Position numbers and translations under genes: made by a program. From positions 124,001-188,000 of the forward strand of contig JAZDSV010000028.1 in NCBI GenBank assembly GCA_036784855.1: a DNA stretch of 64,000 nucleotides. The letters run 5' to 3'. A model generated the notes under the pieces. The model saw only the letters and a list, made by a program, of their open reading frames with translations, made no database searches and was not told the origin of the DNA. Positions 31,165-43,785 of the stretch are shown piece by piece (within the stretch, counting starts at the first letter, position 1; each line of letters opens with the position of its first letter). The stretch comes from Aphelidium insulamus (taxonomy: Eukaryota; Aphelidiomycota; Aphelidea; Aphelidiaceae).

Positions 31165-33235
31165 TCACTGCGGGTAGCCGGGATACTGCGGCTGTTGCTG
31201 CTGACCCGGTTGTTGTTGCTGTTGTTGTCCAGGCTGTTGTTGTTGACCATAGGCACCAGGTTGTTGTTGCTGCTGCTGCTGTTGCTGTTGTTGATACTGG
31301 CTGTAGTACTGGGCGTAGTAGGCGTCGTATTGTTGTTGTGCCTGGCTGGTGGCTTGCGGTTGTTGTTGTTGTTGCTGCTGCGAAGGGTCCGCTACCGCCG
31401 GAGCCGGTGTCACACCATATGCCGACTGTTGAGCCGGCTGTTGACCATAAGAACCAGCAGTCGGTTGTGCGGCACCGTACGCTGCCGGCGCACCGTAATT
31501 GTAGGCCGCAGCACCGCCATACGCACCGTAGCCATACTGCGCAGCGGCGCCGTAGCCATAGTCGTAGCCGCCAGCGCCAGCACCGTAGCCACCAGCACCC
31601 TGACCACTCAGTCCGTAATTGGTTGCCGGGCCGCCCGTGCGATTGATGATGTCGGATATCATTTGCTTTGCGGTCTCAATGGCCATCGGGTCGCCGGTGA
31701 TGTAAACTTGCCGCGTCGGGTTGCCCAGCGTCTGATCCACCTTGACATTTGCGCGGCTCTGGAACTGGATGTTCTTTATCGACTCGCCGCCTACATTATT
31801 CGTAAATATTTACCAACCACATGAACATTATCTACATATATATAATACCTTTGCCAATGACAAGACCGACACAGTCATCGGGGATTTCAATAATGGTGGC
31901 GGGTCCTTGAGCGCCGCCAAATCCGCCGGCCATGCCCAGACCAAGGTTCTGGCCCTCGACAATGGCAAAAACCAGCCGCTTGGCGATCTCCACAGTCTCG
32001 GCGGTACCAGTCAGCTCCACCACGCGCTCTGCCGGGTTCGCACCGGCCGGCATCTGGTTCTCCGGGACGATGAATATCTTGCAGCCAGACTTGAGTGACA
32101 GGTCCTTGACAGTGCTGGCGCCTCGGCCAATGACCAGGCCCACTTTGCTGGTGGGAATGCGGATCTCGGTCTTGGTGAAGTTGCCACTGCCTGCGGGTGT
32201 GCCAACCACGCCGCCCATGCCAGCGCCTCCAAAGCCGCCCATTCCGCGCCGCGAGTCGTCCATCTCGCGCATCTTGTCCGTCATCATTTGCTTGGCCACC
32301 TGGATGGCGTGCGGCGGGCCAGAGATGGTGAGTCTGCGCTCGCCGTTCGGTGTGTCCTGGGCGTCAAACTGCATGCGCACGCCGGCCGCCATCTCCACTG
32401 ATTTCAGCGTCTCGCCCTTGCGACCAATCAGGTAGCCGACTGCGGTGCCCGGCACCATCATGGTGTCATTGTTGGGCACAATGACGGTGACGGGCGGCGT
32501 GGGCACCCACGGCTGATATCCAGCTGGCATGGCATTCGTGTCATACTGCTGTGGCTGTTGCATCTGCTGCAATGGGTCCGCATATCCGCCGCTCGGGCCT
32601 ATGAAATTATTTATTAGCAGTATCATTATAGAGTAAATACTCTTACCGTAATGATCATAGGTGGCACGCTTGGAGGCGACGGAGGAAGCCTCGCCAACGC
32701 TGTCATCTTCGCGACCACGCTTCGACGAAGCGCCATCGGGGCTGACGGCGCTTTCCTCAGCGGCCTGCTGGCGCTTCAACTCTTCAGCAATGCGTTTTGC
32801 GCGGTTTAGCGCCTCCTGAAACTTTTCGTTGCCGACACTTTCGGTGGGAGTGGTGGCTGCTGCTGGCGTCGTCTCCTCCTTCGCGGCAGGAGTTGCGTCA
32901 GATACGGAAGTAGGGGCTTCAGGTTCACTGGTTGCAGCGGCGGTGGCAGCAGCCGATTCTTTGGGCTCCACGGGCGACGAGTCAATGCCAGGTGAATCGT
33001 CCTTGCCATCGGCCTCGGCTGCTTCCGGTTTCGCAGCAACGTCTTTTGCAGCCGACGCACTGCTTTTCTTCTCTTCCGCAGTCTCTTTGCTGGCGGCTGC
33101 GGCCTTGGTTCCCTTCTTGTCGGCAGTGGCTGACTCCTTCGCAGCGGCAGGCGCGGTCAACTTCTCTACTGCCGGCGAGGAGGCGTCCACGTCCTTCGCA
33201 GGGTGAGTGGCGGTGGCTGCGTCATCAGTTGACAT
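31165..33235 (-). CDS. Multi-KH-domain RNA/ssDNA-binding protein, FUBP/KHSRP-like
   Basis: Three large exons with introns near 31793-31850 and 32598-32645. The N-terminal 180 residues are Ala/Glu/Lys/Ser-rich. Four KH domains follow, each with a GXXG loop: VPGTAVGYLIGRKGETLKSV, IPTSKVGLVIGRGASTVKDL, IPDDCVGLVIGKG continuing after the intron into GESIKNIQFQS-type sequence, and intervening PTRQVYITGDP. The tail is Gly/Tyr/Ala-rich, then a Gln-rich, prion-like run. FUBP/KSRP proteins bind single-stranded DNA or AU-rich RNA and control transcription or decay. The ORF extends upstream to 33355, but the ATG at 33235 starts the natural acidic N-terminus. The stop overlaps a canonical splice donor, so a further 3' exon is possible. 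Confidence 0.88.
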
Positions 33236-33684
33236 CGTTGTGAGTGGCGCGGGTAGCGTGCAGAAAGGGGGCAGAGATGGCGGTGCCAACGGTGTGTGCT
33301 GATCAGTGAAGAACGCGTGAGAGAAGTGTGCGCACTGCTGCTCAGGAGATTTCAAAGCTGATTGACCAATCAGATCGCTCTCGGTTAAGGCTAAGTGCTA
33401 TTCACATCAGAAAAGAATGATGTTACCATTGTGTATTAGTCTCATTGTGGTACTGAGCAACCGCATTCAATATTGGGGATTGTAGCATAGTTCCACGGCA
33501 AAACCTAGTGCCAGCGTAGCTTGTCGCTTCAGTTTGTAAACAAATGAAACTAATAACTAAATGCAAATGTTATGCACGAACTTAGACTTCAAGGTTCCAG
33601 CTGTTGTGGATGGCAACCATTCAAAGCTAATCAGAGTCCTGCCATAACATTTACACACTTAATATCAAGACATCAAGATCTCAA
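33236..33684. other. Bidirectional promoter region, KH gene and NAA35
   Basis: About 450 bases between divergent ATGs, with CCAATCA at 33366-33372. No gene is seen inside. Confidence 0.5.
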
Positions 33685-36250
33685 ATGGACATCACCGAAA
33701 CTGTGCGCGCGTGCAGTCAGCGTAAGGCGCCCTTGCTAGCAACCTGGAAGGACCCAACATATACATGCAGAGCTTAAATGCGGACAGCTGGTGTCGAGCA
33801 GGGATTTTTCTCTCTGGCGAGCCCTGACCGCCATCGAGGTGGGTGGCCCTCTAAATAATTGAACAGGGTCGGTATGCATGCTAATGCGCCGCGCCATCAC
33901 AGATTATGGACCCCAAGATGGACTCGGGAATGGCGCCAACCGTGGAGCTGGACTCTCGGCTGTTCAGCGCCGCGTACACCGCGTCGGAAGTGTCGGCCAT
34001 CATTTGCGGGATCTTTCGGCGTCAGGTCTGTGGATGCTTATACCTATACTCATAATATGAATTAACTTCTGCAAGGTTGCATGGCTCCGCGGTGCTTCTC
34101 TCGCGCACACTCTGCTCACGTGTCCGCTGCTGCATCGCGCCGACACCATTAAACAGCCGACTCTGCGCGCCTACTGTCTCGGCATGGTAAAGTTGGTGCG
34201 CGTAATTACCGAGATGCTTCCCGTGGCGCAAGTCACGTTCGAGGAGGATCTGCTGCCGTCCTTCTTTGATGTCCGGTTGGCTCGCGTTAACTTGGCAGTG
34301 GCAGTGGAGCTTCTTGACGCCGCTGCAGTGCCGCCTGCTGGTATGGGTGTCTGGTAATATTTACATTGGACTGATCAGTTGTGTCTAGCCGGCCAGGAGG
34401 ATACATCATCTCCCGTTGTAAGGTGCCTTCTGCGTCTGCTAAGGGCAAGTGAGTACATAGTGGCCATATGTGTCTGACTCCTTAATAACATGCATTGATT
34501 TCGATAGTAACCTTCTGCAGCACCAATTGACGTTGTTTGGGCGCATTGAATATCCATACTGGAATGATGGTGGTGGCGGTGGCGCTGCCTTGACCGGTTG
34601 CTGCAGTCTGATCCAAGAACTGCGCGGATTTCCAGAGGTTTCCAGTGGCGTGGTAGATTCACAGCCGTCCTTGGCAGAGCTGTTTGACGCCAGGTGGACA
34701 CAGCGTCTGACAACTGGCATTCCCGCCCGCCTGTTGAACGTCAACTCGTTTGTAGAGGTAGGAACAAGTGCAATTATACAATTTATCTAATAGCAGTACA
34801 GGCAATGGATTATTGGAGCAGCATAATGAATTTGTGGCGTCGATTTATTGCTGCAGTGGCTGCAGGCACTCACAACAATGTTCATGGCCTCGTACAGATG
34901 CTGCTGGACATTCGATACACGCGTGCTTGTGCGCTATCGTGGATCGTGTTGCGGGTATGATATTCATACATAGTGTGGCGTAGTATACACGCCTAATGTT
35001 CCCAGATGTTGGTGTTTGATGAGCGCCGTGTACTTGGTGGCATGGACGCGCAAAAGTTTATTGTGCAATCGGTGGAGGCGTGCACCGATTGCCCGTACTT
35101 TAAGCAGGCCAGCAAGCAAGTGTCGCAGCTGCTCGACACGTTTCTCAATAACGCTCGCCTGGTTCTGGCGCAGACATTCAACGTGCTGTGCATGAATGAT
35201 GCGCGGCATCGTCGCAAGCTGGTCAAGCTGATTATGGAGTATGATTCTCTGCAAGGGTACACGGAACAGACGGAGGAGCAGCTCCGTGGTCTGCTACCGG
35301 CCCCATCTGCGGACTCGCAGTCACCGTTCTATCTGGCCAAGTTTTTGTTTGACTTGAAGCTGGCACTGTCGCAGCAGTACCTATTTCTGGGCTTTGACTT
35401 GGAGTTGTATGGGCGAGGCGAACAGTCATACATCTACTGGTACTTGGACTATTTGACGGCCAACCGCATGGACGCCATCAGCAGCCTGCTTCAACTGACT
35501 AATGCTGACACGGATGATTCATCGTCGTCCATGGCGGCCCTGTTGAAGAGGAAATTGAGTGTCACAAGCGTTCATAACCGACAGCATCTCAGCATCTCTC
35601 TCCTTAAAGTGCAAATCGTGCATGAGCTTTCCCGCGCGCACTGGGCGGTAGGTTTCATGTGGATAGGTGCGATACAGTACTTTAAACGGAAGCAGATGTT
35701 GCATGCATTGCAGGCGGACGGCCATATGCCGTTTACGACCTTTGCGGATCAAAGGGCCGCCGAGGCCGTGTTTGACAGAAGGCTGAATCCCATGCTTACT
35801 CTGGGTAGTCCGGCTCTCGTGTCCTACGCCGACTATCTGCAGTCCACTGTTTCCGTGAAAGACGACGACAGTGTGTCGGCGACTGAACGCGAGCAACAGG
35901 TTTGTGTCACATGTTGCTTCATTGTGTAGTGCTTCATATTCACTTAGGTATGCGCGATGTTGGGTGCCGCCCTGGATTGTTTTGGCAAGTGTTTGGAATT
36001 GGTGACTCAGTTGAAAGCAATGTTGGACCAGCCGCGTGACTCAAAGCTGATGCAACAGTGGCAACGATGTGCGGCACGGAACGCAATTGCACTAAAGCTC
36101 TACACTCAACACAGGCCAATAGCGGAATGCAGCACAGAATCCATCGACAAGCGTCAGTTCACAGTGACACTTGCCCCTTCTGTACCAATATCGGCCGATT
36201 GTGCCATCGAGGCGTCTAGGTGGATTGACCTCACTCTGACATTCAAGTGA
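33685..36250 (+). CDS. NAA35: NatC N-terminal acetyltransferase auxiliary subunit NAA35/MAK10
   Basis: Begins MDITETVRAC in a 37-base exon (33685-33721); a 49-base intron joins in phase to LKCGQLVSSRDFSLWRALTA, then, after another intron, to the family signature IMDPKMDSGM. Later hallmarks are AWLRGASLAHTLLTCPLLH, VTFEEDLLPSFFDVRLA, ILCMNDARHRRKL-like helix and the very typical LALSQQYLFLGFDLELYGRG followed by SYIYWYLDYL. The C-terminal region (FNPMLTLGSPALVSYADYLQ-type) also matches. NAA35 anchors the NAA30 catalytic subunit on ribosomes, acetylating Met-hydrophobic N-termini. About ten short introns, total near 680 residues, normal for the family. Confidence 0.93.
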
Positions 36251-36326
36251 TTGCTATAAACATACAATTACATACATGGCATTAAGTGTTGAATCGTTGT
36301 GTAAACAAGTTAAAGATACCTCTGTA

Positions 36327-38538
36327 TTACCGCACACAGTGCTGCTGATAGAATAGTATGTACTCGCTAGCGTCGGCGGTGGATGCACAGGCATTGGTGC
36401 CACCTGGACGCACCGCACTGTCGTCAAAAAGCAGCCACTGATCGCCATTTGGCGCCGCCGTGTTGACGCGGCACGTGTAGTGACCGTCATGTGCATGCTT
36501 CCCATGATGATACACCACGCCAAACAGCGCGTATTGTGCGGTGGATCCTGCAGCCGGTGTCGACGACACAGAGAAACACTCGGCGGGCAGAGTGAGCTGG
36601 GCTGGGTAGGCAACGTGTTTGTGCAGCTTGACCGTGCGACCGTCAGTGAACAAGAACCGTTTCAAGTGCAGAATAAGAACGGGCGGCAGGCGCTCGATGA
36701 ACAGTTGTTTGGATGCGGTGGCGATGGTGGACTGCGAGGTGCTTCCTGGTCGAGGCGGCGATTTGTGAAATCCCTCCAGCACCTCGGGCACAACCATATT
36801 CCTCAAAGCGTCCTCAATAGACACGCAATTTGGTGGCTAGAACGATGTTATCTTTAGTATAGTACGTATGATGATAAAAAACGTACCGATATATCCAGCT
36901 GGAGAGCCATGAATGGCTCGACGGTGATGGAGTCGGTGGATCCTGTGCGTTTCAGCACGGATGAAAGCTGACCGCGGAATATCCGTCCAATTGGAGAATC
37001 TTGAGTGGTAATCTGAATGGTGTTACATTTCATGGATATAGTTACTAGTAGCGGTCACTTGCATTTCGTGGTATTACCGGTTTGCCTCGGGCCCCGACAA
37101 CAGTCCATTCAGCGTCTGTTGTCGGTGTTTGAGCACTGGTGGTCGTCTCCCCAGTTACTAAATTGCTTCTGGGTGTCTTCCTGGCCACTGTCCCTTTACA
37201 TTAATAGTACTATGAACTATATCTGACTTACGTTTGACAAATTCCTCGTGCAGGCCGTCCAGCAGGAAGCCGAGAAACTCTTCGGCGTCCTGTTGTCTGC
37301 CACGCGCCGACTTAAAACGTGCATCAGCATTCAAGGCATCGTAAATGTATTCCGGCGAGAATGGTTCCCCGACAGCTGGTTTTCATTACAATACGTTTTG
37401 TAATATAATAAGCGACTTACCATCAACGGCATCAAGTGACAACGACTGAGCGGCAGGCGCAGCAGAAAACTCGCGGCAAAAATATATTCTATGCATTAAA
37501 CACTTTTAAAAAATAACAACTTGTTAACGTACAGCGCATCCAGCAACGGGCGCTGACGATGAAAGTCGTGCGGAATGACCAGCGCGGCGTCCATCAACAA
37601 GTTGTAGAATGGGGCGCAATACAACAGCGGCTGCAGTATCTGCAAAGAAGATTATTATAAGCGTACAGTTCATCATAATACTTGCACAGTTCATGAAGCA
37701 AATGTTGCCGCGGTTGATAAGGCCGCGGGGAACGGTGGCCGTACGGAGAAAGCGCGGCTTGTAGGTATGCAAAATGTCTGTGTATGTCGAATGTTATATA
37801 GTATATGTAACACCTATGCACACCGATTGTACCATGCAGAGAGTGTGTGACTGTTTGCGGCAGAGTAGCTGGCATTGGTGGCGGGCGTGCGTGGCTGGGG
37901 GCAGCTGATACGGCATTAATAGTTTGCGCAATACTTCCAGCGCCGCCGCGAGCATTGCGGAATAGAGACGCCCAGTTAGTCGGTGGTTGTGAGGGGCGGG
38001 ACATGGCGGGCGACGCGCTGGCCGTGACAAACGACTGGTCCAGTGGAGTATTATCGCTGGCAGCTGTGCCGGTGCAGCATGAGTACCCCCACAGACAGAC
38101 AGCATGCACCACTCCACGCACCGCTGTGAAAGGAACCGGCCAGAGACATGGTGGATGTGTGGCGCGCTGTTGATGCCGGGGATGGGCAGGTGCCAAATGT
38201 GAGCAGGACACGTGTGGTGGGACTGAGACGACAGCGTTCCATCAGGGCTTCTAACGTGTCGGCAGTGTCTCCACGGCGCCGCTCCTTGCAGTACAGTATC
38301 CGCTCGGTGTATACGCGGTATGGCTGCAGAGGGTTCACATACACCGACGACACACTATGGAGTAAGCTGTGCCACGTACCGTGTACTGCGCATGGTCCAG
38401 GATGTGTCGCACCGTGGCGTCACATGTCGGTGCCACACTCACAGTGCGCTCCCACGTGGTTGTGGCCATCATTGGCGGCACAGGCGCGGCACCGGCAGCC
38501 TCCGCCATTGAGCTGCACGCGTTGTCACTGTTAACCAT
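36327..38538 (-). CDS. Ubiquitin-specific protease, USP10/Ubp3-like
   Basis: Seven or more exons. The N-terminal half is variable and Ser/Pro/Ala-rich. The catalytic core opens with VPRGLINRGNICFMNC (Cys box; the nucleophile is the Cys in NICF) and LQPLLYCAPFYNLL plus HDFHRQRPLLDAL, the combination typical of USP10/Ubp3. Further on come a ubiquitin-pocket segment, LPPVLILHLKRFLFTDGRTV, and the His box with Asp: LFGVVYHHGKHAHDGHYTC and WLLFDDSAV. USP10/Ubp3 trims ubiquitin from proteins in stress-granule, ribophagy and vesicle pathways. The N-terminal exon assignment (ATG at 38538) is less certain than the core. Confidence 0.87.
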
Positions 38539-39160
38539 TCTGTCTTTGAATTGTGTGCCGCTATGATTAAGGCAACTCTGCGTGACGCAAGATCTGTTTT
38601 AATGTGTGTGTGTGTGTGTGTGTGTGTGTTGTGTTGTGCCTTCCAGTGCACCTATAGGACACTACATATACTGTCTAATATCACGATATGTTGCGTATGA
38701 TTATCGTGTGTATTACGCAGTCCCGGTGCACAACGTCCATAGCTGGAAGTTGTAGAAGTTGTGGCAGTACACAGTTTGGCCCTAGAATCCATGTGCTTCA
38801 GTATCTTCCGTATGCAGTAAATATAGCCCCTCCACCCATTAACCAACAGTAACGATACGAAAAGATTTAATACGTGCCCAAACATTAGGCATACTAGTAC
38901 ATGGCTGTACAGATGTGAATTATATACAGTATACATGCTGCATAGCTGGCACTGCTGTATCATTAGGTAGCCTTACGTATATTATTATTCTGGCCTACTC
39001 TACTAGCCGTATATAGCAAGAGTAGCCATCCATCTCTACACAATATTGTACAATGCCGATTTAACTGCCAACCTTGACCGAAATGTGATTTAGCCAAACC
39101 TTGACCGACGTGGGCAACAGTGGGCATTGTAATCGGCTTTTTGCATTCTGCGTGCCTGCT

Positions 39161-39200
<40 letters not shown>

Positions 39201-39215
39201 AACCACATTGAAGCG
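38539..39215. other. Divergent gap between USP and COX4 genes, with two microsatellites
   Basis: Holds (TG)n at 38603-38629 and (CA)n at 39162-39198, the latter ending just 17 bases before the COX4 ATG. No gene recognised. Confidence 0.6.
39162..39198. repeat. (CA)n microsatellite in the COX4 5' flank
   Basis: About 18 CA units; likely in the 5' UTR or core promoter of COX4 given its distance from the ATG. Confidence 0.95.
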
Positions 39216-40165
39216 ATGTTGAGCCGAGCTGCCACGTTGCTTCCCCGCGCGGGCCACCTGCTGCCCACCACGGCCGCCAACACTACCGCCACCTCGCATA
39301 GCTTGCTTCTGTGCCGTGCGTTGTCGGGCAGCAGTGGCGCCCAGATGGCGGCCGGTGCCCATGCCGCCCATGCCGCCGCCCCGCATGAGACGCTGCTGGA
39401 CGCGCTGAAGAAGCGTATGCCGGCCGACAGTGGTGCCATGGTGGCCAAGCGTCTGGAGCAATTGAAGCGCAACCACAGTACGAGCCATTTATATTAATAT
39501 GCATATATATTGAACTCGGCGTACTAATAATGATCTTAGTGAAGTACCTGTCGCTGGACATTAACTGGAACATGTACAAGCCGGAGCAGCGCGAGATGTT
39601 TCTGCGTGACCTTGAGGGGCTGGTCAAGTCGGGATACCACGTGATGAGTGCCGAGCAGAAGAAGGCCGGCAAGTTATAATTGCAGATGAAAATTCCAATA
39701 TGAGTCCTGACCAGCATCTTTAGTATCCATGGCCAGCGTGCAGACACTGAAGCACGATATCGATTTCCAGCAGTGGGACCTTGTGCTGCAAAAGAACGAG
39801 GAGCTGCAAGCCGGGGACTGGAAGGCGATGTCGCTGGACGAGAAGAAGGCCGGTAAGGAATATTGTGTATTAATTACGCATAATTTGACACCCTGTAAGC
39901 GTACTACCTGGCCTGGGGACCAAAGGTGGACAGCAATGATCACAGCATGGCCAAGGCCGTGGCGCTGCGCCTGTTTATTATCCTTGCCGTCGCTGGTGTG
40001 GCGTACTCATCGCTGGCCAAGTACTTCCGCTCCAAGAAACAGACCCCGACACTGACTCCCGAGTGGCGTGAGGCGTCGCGCAAGCGTCTCATTGAGAACC
40101 GCTCCAACCCGTACACGGGCGAGTCGGCGCACCTGTTCACCAAGTCTGGCATCAAGGAAGAGTAG
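39216..40165 (+). CDS. COX4: Cytochrome c oxidase subunit 4, mitochondrial
   Basis: Exons 39216-about 39478, 39538-39671, 39723-39852 and 39900-40165. A Ser/Arg/Leu-rich presequence (MLSRAATLLPRAGHLLPTTA) fits mitochondrial import. Then DALKKRMPADSGAMVAKRLE, the conserved DWKAMSLDEKKAAYYLAWG-type block, a single membrane helix (ALRLFIILAVAGVAYSSLAK) and a short intermembrane-space tail. This is the layout of COX4. The second intron begins GCAAGT after AAG GCC G and ends TTTAG; only this GC-AG choice keeps phase and avoids the in-frame TAA. AATAAA at 40215-40220 lies 50 bases past the stop. Confidence 0.85.
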
Positions 40166-40214
40166 TGCTCTATTGTTAAGCGCCACTTACTCCATAACTC
40201 GATGACTGCTATGA

Positions 40215-40220
40215 AATAAA
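40215..40220 (+). terminator. Polyadenylation signal AATAAA of COX4
   Basis: Canonical hexamer 50 bases after the stop codon. Confidence 0.6.
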
Positions 40221-40319
40221 CCAAACTGGCCTGCTCAGCACGTTGGTGGTTGAAAGTCATGCAATAGGAATGCCAAGTGCTTTGACTGTGGAAGATAACG
40301 TATTAATCTCAACGATAAC

Positions 40320-40425
40320 AGTGGCAAAACAGTGACATGAGAGAACATTGCGGAACAGTGAACAGTGGCAAAACAGTGACAGTGAGGGAACAGTGCAAAA
40401 CAGTGAACAGTGCAATTGAGCTTGT
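40320..40425. repeat. Short tandem repeat of AACAGTG words
   Basis: Several copies of GTGGCAAAACAGTGACA- and GGAACAGTGAACAGTG-like words, imperfectly tandem, in the 5' flank of the LtrA-like gene. The remaining 40166-40469 gap has no gene. Confidence 0.75.
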
Positions 40426-40469
40426 GCAACCATGCAATCGATTGTGGCGCCACTCTATTAAATCATTTG

Positions 40470-43442
40470 ATGTCGGCGCACAGCGACGGCACGCGGCAAT
40501 TCGACGATGCCGACACCACCTCTGCCGCGGTCACCGCCACCGCCCTGCCAGAGAGACAGTCCAGCCTGCTGCACAACGGCAACGACACTAACTCGCGCTT
40601 CTTTGACGAGTTTGACGACACCACCGTGTCCGAGTCCACCGACACCGCCATCATCGACTATGCGCAGCGGCCTCAGTCACGGCAGCAGACACCGCTCTCA
40701 CCGCCCAGCCACCCGCCGCTCTATCCACAGCGACAGAGTAGTGCGGGTGGTGCCATTGGCGGCGTATTCAGCGGCACCGATGCCAGCTTCCACAGCGGGG
40801 TCACCACTGCGTCCGACATTGAGGAGCCGGCGGCGCGGATAACAAGGCGATTATCGCGGCCCAACAATACGGCCGCGGTGCCGAGCGTGCGCATCCTGGA
40901 GCCGTCCAGGTCGCCGCCGGAAAGCCGTGTGGATGAAAAGACATCTGCCGCCAATCGAGGAGTGCTGGCCGGCCCGGCGCCGCTGCACGCCACGCACCCC
41001 AGCAACATGTTCAATCTGTTCCGGCCGCCGCGTGATGAAGTGGATGAGTTGGACGGCGTGCAGCAGCCCATACCACTGGTGGTGCGGTCCGTGCTGCCGT
41101 CGCCCACTGGGCATCGATCTCCATCGGCGCATCGGTCGCCGCCACCTCCGCCTGATCTGCGCGTCAACACCACGGGCATTGGTGGCGGTGGTGGTGGCGG
41201 TGGCACTATAGGCTCACGGCGGTCAGATATTGAACTGCAGCGCCATCTCAGCTTTCAGGCCCCGACTGGTGGCGGTGGGGAGGCTCATGCCGAGAAGGAA
41301 AGGCGGCCCACATGGCTCGGTGAGTGCCGGTGATTGTACATTGTCTATATACATGCATATGCCTCTTTGTATGATATATATAATATATATCCAGCTACCT
41401 ACTGTGTATATAAAGTATATAAACTATTTATACTAATATATATACTAATGTAATATTAGAACTGTTCTACGACCTGTTCTTCGTGGCCATTCTGCGCATT
41501 CTGTCGCACTCGCCGATCGACTATGACAACTATTTTCTGGATTTTTCCGCCGTGTTCATCACGGTGTGGTGGACGTGGATGATGGTGACGCTGTACGACA
41601 CAAAGTACGACACGGACGACATCTACCACCGGCTGGGCAAGCTGGTGCAGATGATCGCCATCGGGGGCCTGGTTGTGTCGGTGGCCACCGTATTCACCAA
41701 CGTGCTGAGCGCCAACATATTTGTGGCCAGCTACGTCGTTATCCGCGCCGTCATCCTGCTCAACTACCTGCTGGCCCTGTACTACAAGTGGCGCCCGACA
41801 AAGGTCAAGTTTTACGGCGCCGCCACCGGTAGCGCGCAGCATCTGGGCGTGCAGACAGCGCCGCCCATTGTGCACACATCCACGGGGCGCGAGGAGCCGT
41901 CGGCGCTGCGTGAACGCCGCAAGGGAGCACTGCGCCGCATCGTCCCACTCATCGCGTCCAACGTGTCGGCCATCTTTCTGTTCCTGCTGTCCATCTCGCT
42001 GTCGGACACGCCGGGCCAGCTCTACTACCGGCCCATATTCTGGTTCGTGTCGTTCGCCGTGGACGCGGGGTGCCACTGGTTCGTGTCGTGGCGACTGCGC
42101 CAGATCCCGTTCCGTGGCTCCCACCTCCCCGAGCGCATGGGCCTCTTCACCATCATCGTGCTGGGCGAGGTGGTGATTGGGGTGATGGACGAGGCGGCCA
42201 CCCGCGTCGCCCTGTTCCTGGAGAACCCCGGCCTGGACATCGGGCTGGTGTTTGGCACGTGGGGCTACCCGTGCGTGCTGCTCATCTCATTCGTGGTGAT
42301 CTCGTTCTGCTGGTGGTGGATGTACTTTGACGACATATCCAACAGTTCCGCGGAGTGGGGCAAGCGGTTGCGCCGCGTCTACCTCTACGACCGGTTCCGG
42401 CACCTGTGGATCTATATGCATTTGCCGCTGCACCTCCTGCTCAGCATACTCGGCGTCACCATGAACAATGCCATGATGGTCGGGGAGAAGTTTGCCCGCA
42501 GGCAGATTGAGCGTTCGGCGTCCAATCTGCTTGACGGTGGTGACAGTGTTCCTCCTGCGGTCCCGGATCCCTCGTTGTCGGTGATGGCGAGTGCGGGCGC
42601 TTCATCCGGCAAAATTGTCTCGTCCCTGCCCGTGCAGACAATTGCCGTGCAGCTGCTGGCACTCACTGGCGCCCTGCACATATTCAGTGCCTTCATCAAG
42701 GTCATGAACACCTGGCAGAATGATGGTAAATATGCCTTGCTGTATTGTGTACTGTATTTGTATTTATTAACACAGATTCCATGCAGCCACAAAGTTTGAC
42801 CGAATTGGATACAGCGTGCGGGTGGCATTCGGCATTGTGTTTGTGTGCTGCGTGCCGATCGTGCTCAACTTGAGTGTGCGGCGCCGCGACGAGACGTCCT
42901 TCATCGTCTACACGGTGCTGGGACTGACGGCGTGCACGGTGCTGCAGGTGATGTGCGACATCTGGGTGCTGACACGCAACAGCCGCATGCTCTTCCAAGT
43001 GCTGATCCGCACCTTCTCTGACTCGGCCATGCACGGCCACACTACCACGCAGCCACCGGATTTCGGCGGCCGCACCTACCCGTTCAGCCCGCCGCCGCCA
43101 TCTTCGGGTCAGCAGGGCAGCGCCGAGTCGTGGCCACCCGCCGGCATGCGCGCCGCCGACTTTGAACTGTCGGACATGTCATCCACGCGCGTCACCGGCG
43201 GTCGACGCCACTCGCCGCCCACATCGCACGACACACTGAGCGCGCCCGTGGGATCGGACAGCACAGCCACCGTGCAGTCCGTGCCGTCGCTGCGGCGTCT
43301 GCGCTCTGCCGTACGTGATGCACTCTCAGCGCAGGGCAGCTCGGCGCAGACTTTGCCACGGACCGCTCCCGGCACCGCCTCCACCACCCGGCCCAGCATA
43401 TCTGATCCCATCCGCGTGGCTCCACTCCACGAGGCCATCTAG
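40470..43442 (+). CDS. LtrA-family (low temperature requirement) multi-pass membrane protein
   Basis: Exon 1 (40470 to about 41320) is a long, Ser/Pro/Thr-rich cytosolic N-terminus. It is joined across a 140-base intron to the LtrA signature W-x-ELFYDLFFVA, followed by helices AVFITVWWTWMMVTLYDTKY, IAIGGLVVSVATVFTNVLSA and others; GLFTIIVLGEVVIGVM is the second conserved block. I count about ten membrane segments, the last after a small intron at 42725-42785, then a Ser/Thr/Pro-rich cytosolic tail to 43442. Bacterial LtrA was named from a cold-growth mutant; the biochemical function of the family is not established. The start at 40470 is the first ATG giving a normal hydrophilic N-terminus. 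Confidence 0.88.
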
Positions 43443-43785
43443 ACTGTTTTACACACTGATACTTTTAATACATACAGATACATCATTCTCCAGTAAGCTT
43501 CAGGTATGTGAACTGAACTGTCGCCCATTGCTATATCGGGCCTTATATGAAGCGCTTACATATTTTTATGTACATATTATTATATTTTTATATCATATGT
43601 GTTTGCTGTCGGGGTTGCGCCCCCTCAAGGCAAGATGCATCCCCGCCACACCGACCAATCAAGCAGCGGCGATTGCGCGCGCGTGCTGTGACCCCTTTGG
43701 CGCGCTCAACTCGCTCACTCTTCATTATTCACTCTCAATTTACACATTCATTCAATCTAATAATACATTCGCCCACCTAGAAGTA
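43443..43785. other. Intergenic, CCAATCA promoter, no gene
   Basis: CCAATCA at 43655-43661, followed by GCGCGC near 43676-43684, lies 125 bases before the next ATG. The reading frame open across this stretch is a chance extension. Confidence 0.5.

Noticed and set aside
31045-31824. Leu-rich 259-residue frame on the plus strand
   Set aside because: Antisense shadow of the Gln/Gly/Tyr-rich tail of the KH-domain gene.
43315-43785. N-terminal extension of the secreted gene at 43786
   Set aside because: It overlaps the end of the LtrA gene and precedes a clear signal peptide with its own CCAAT box.
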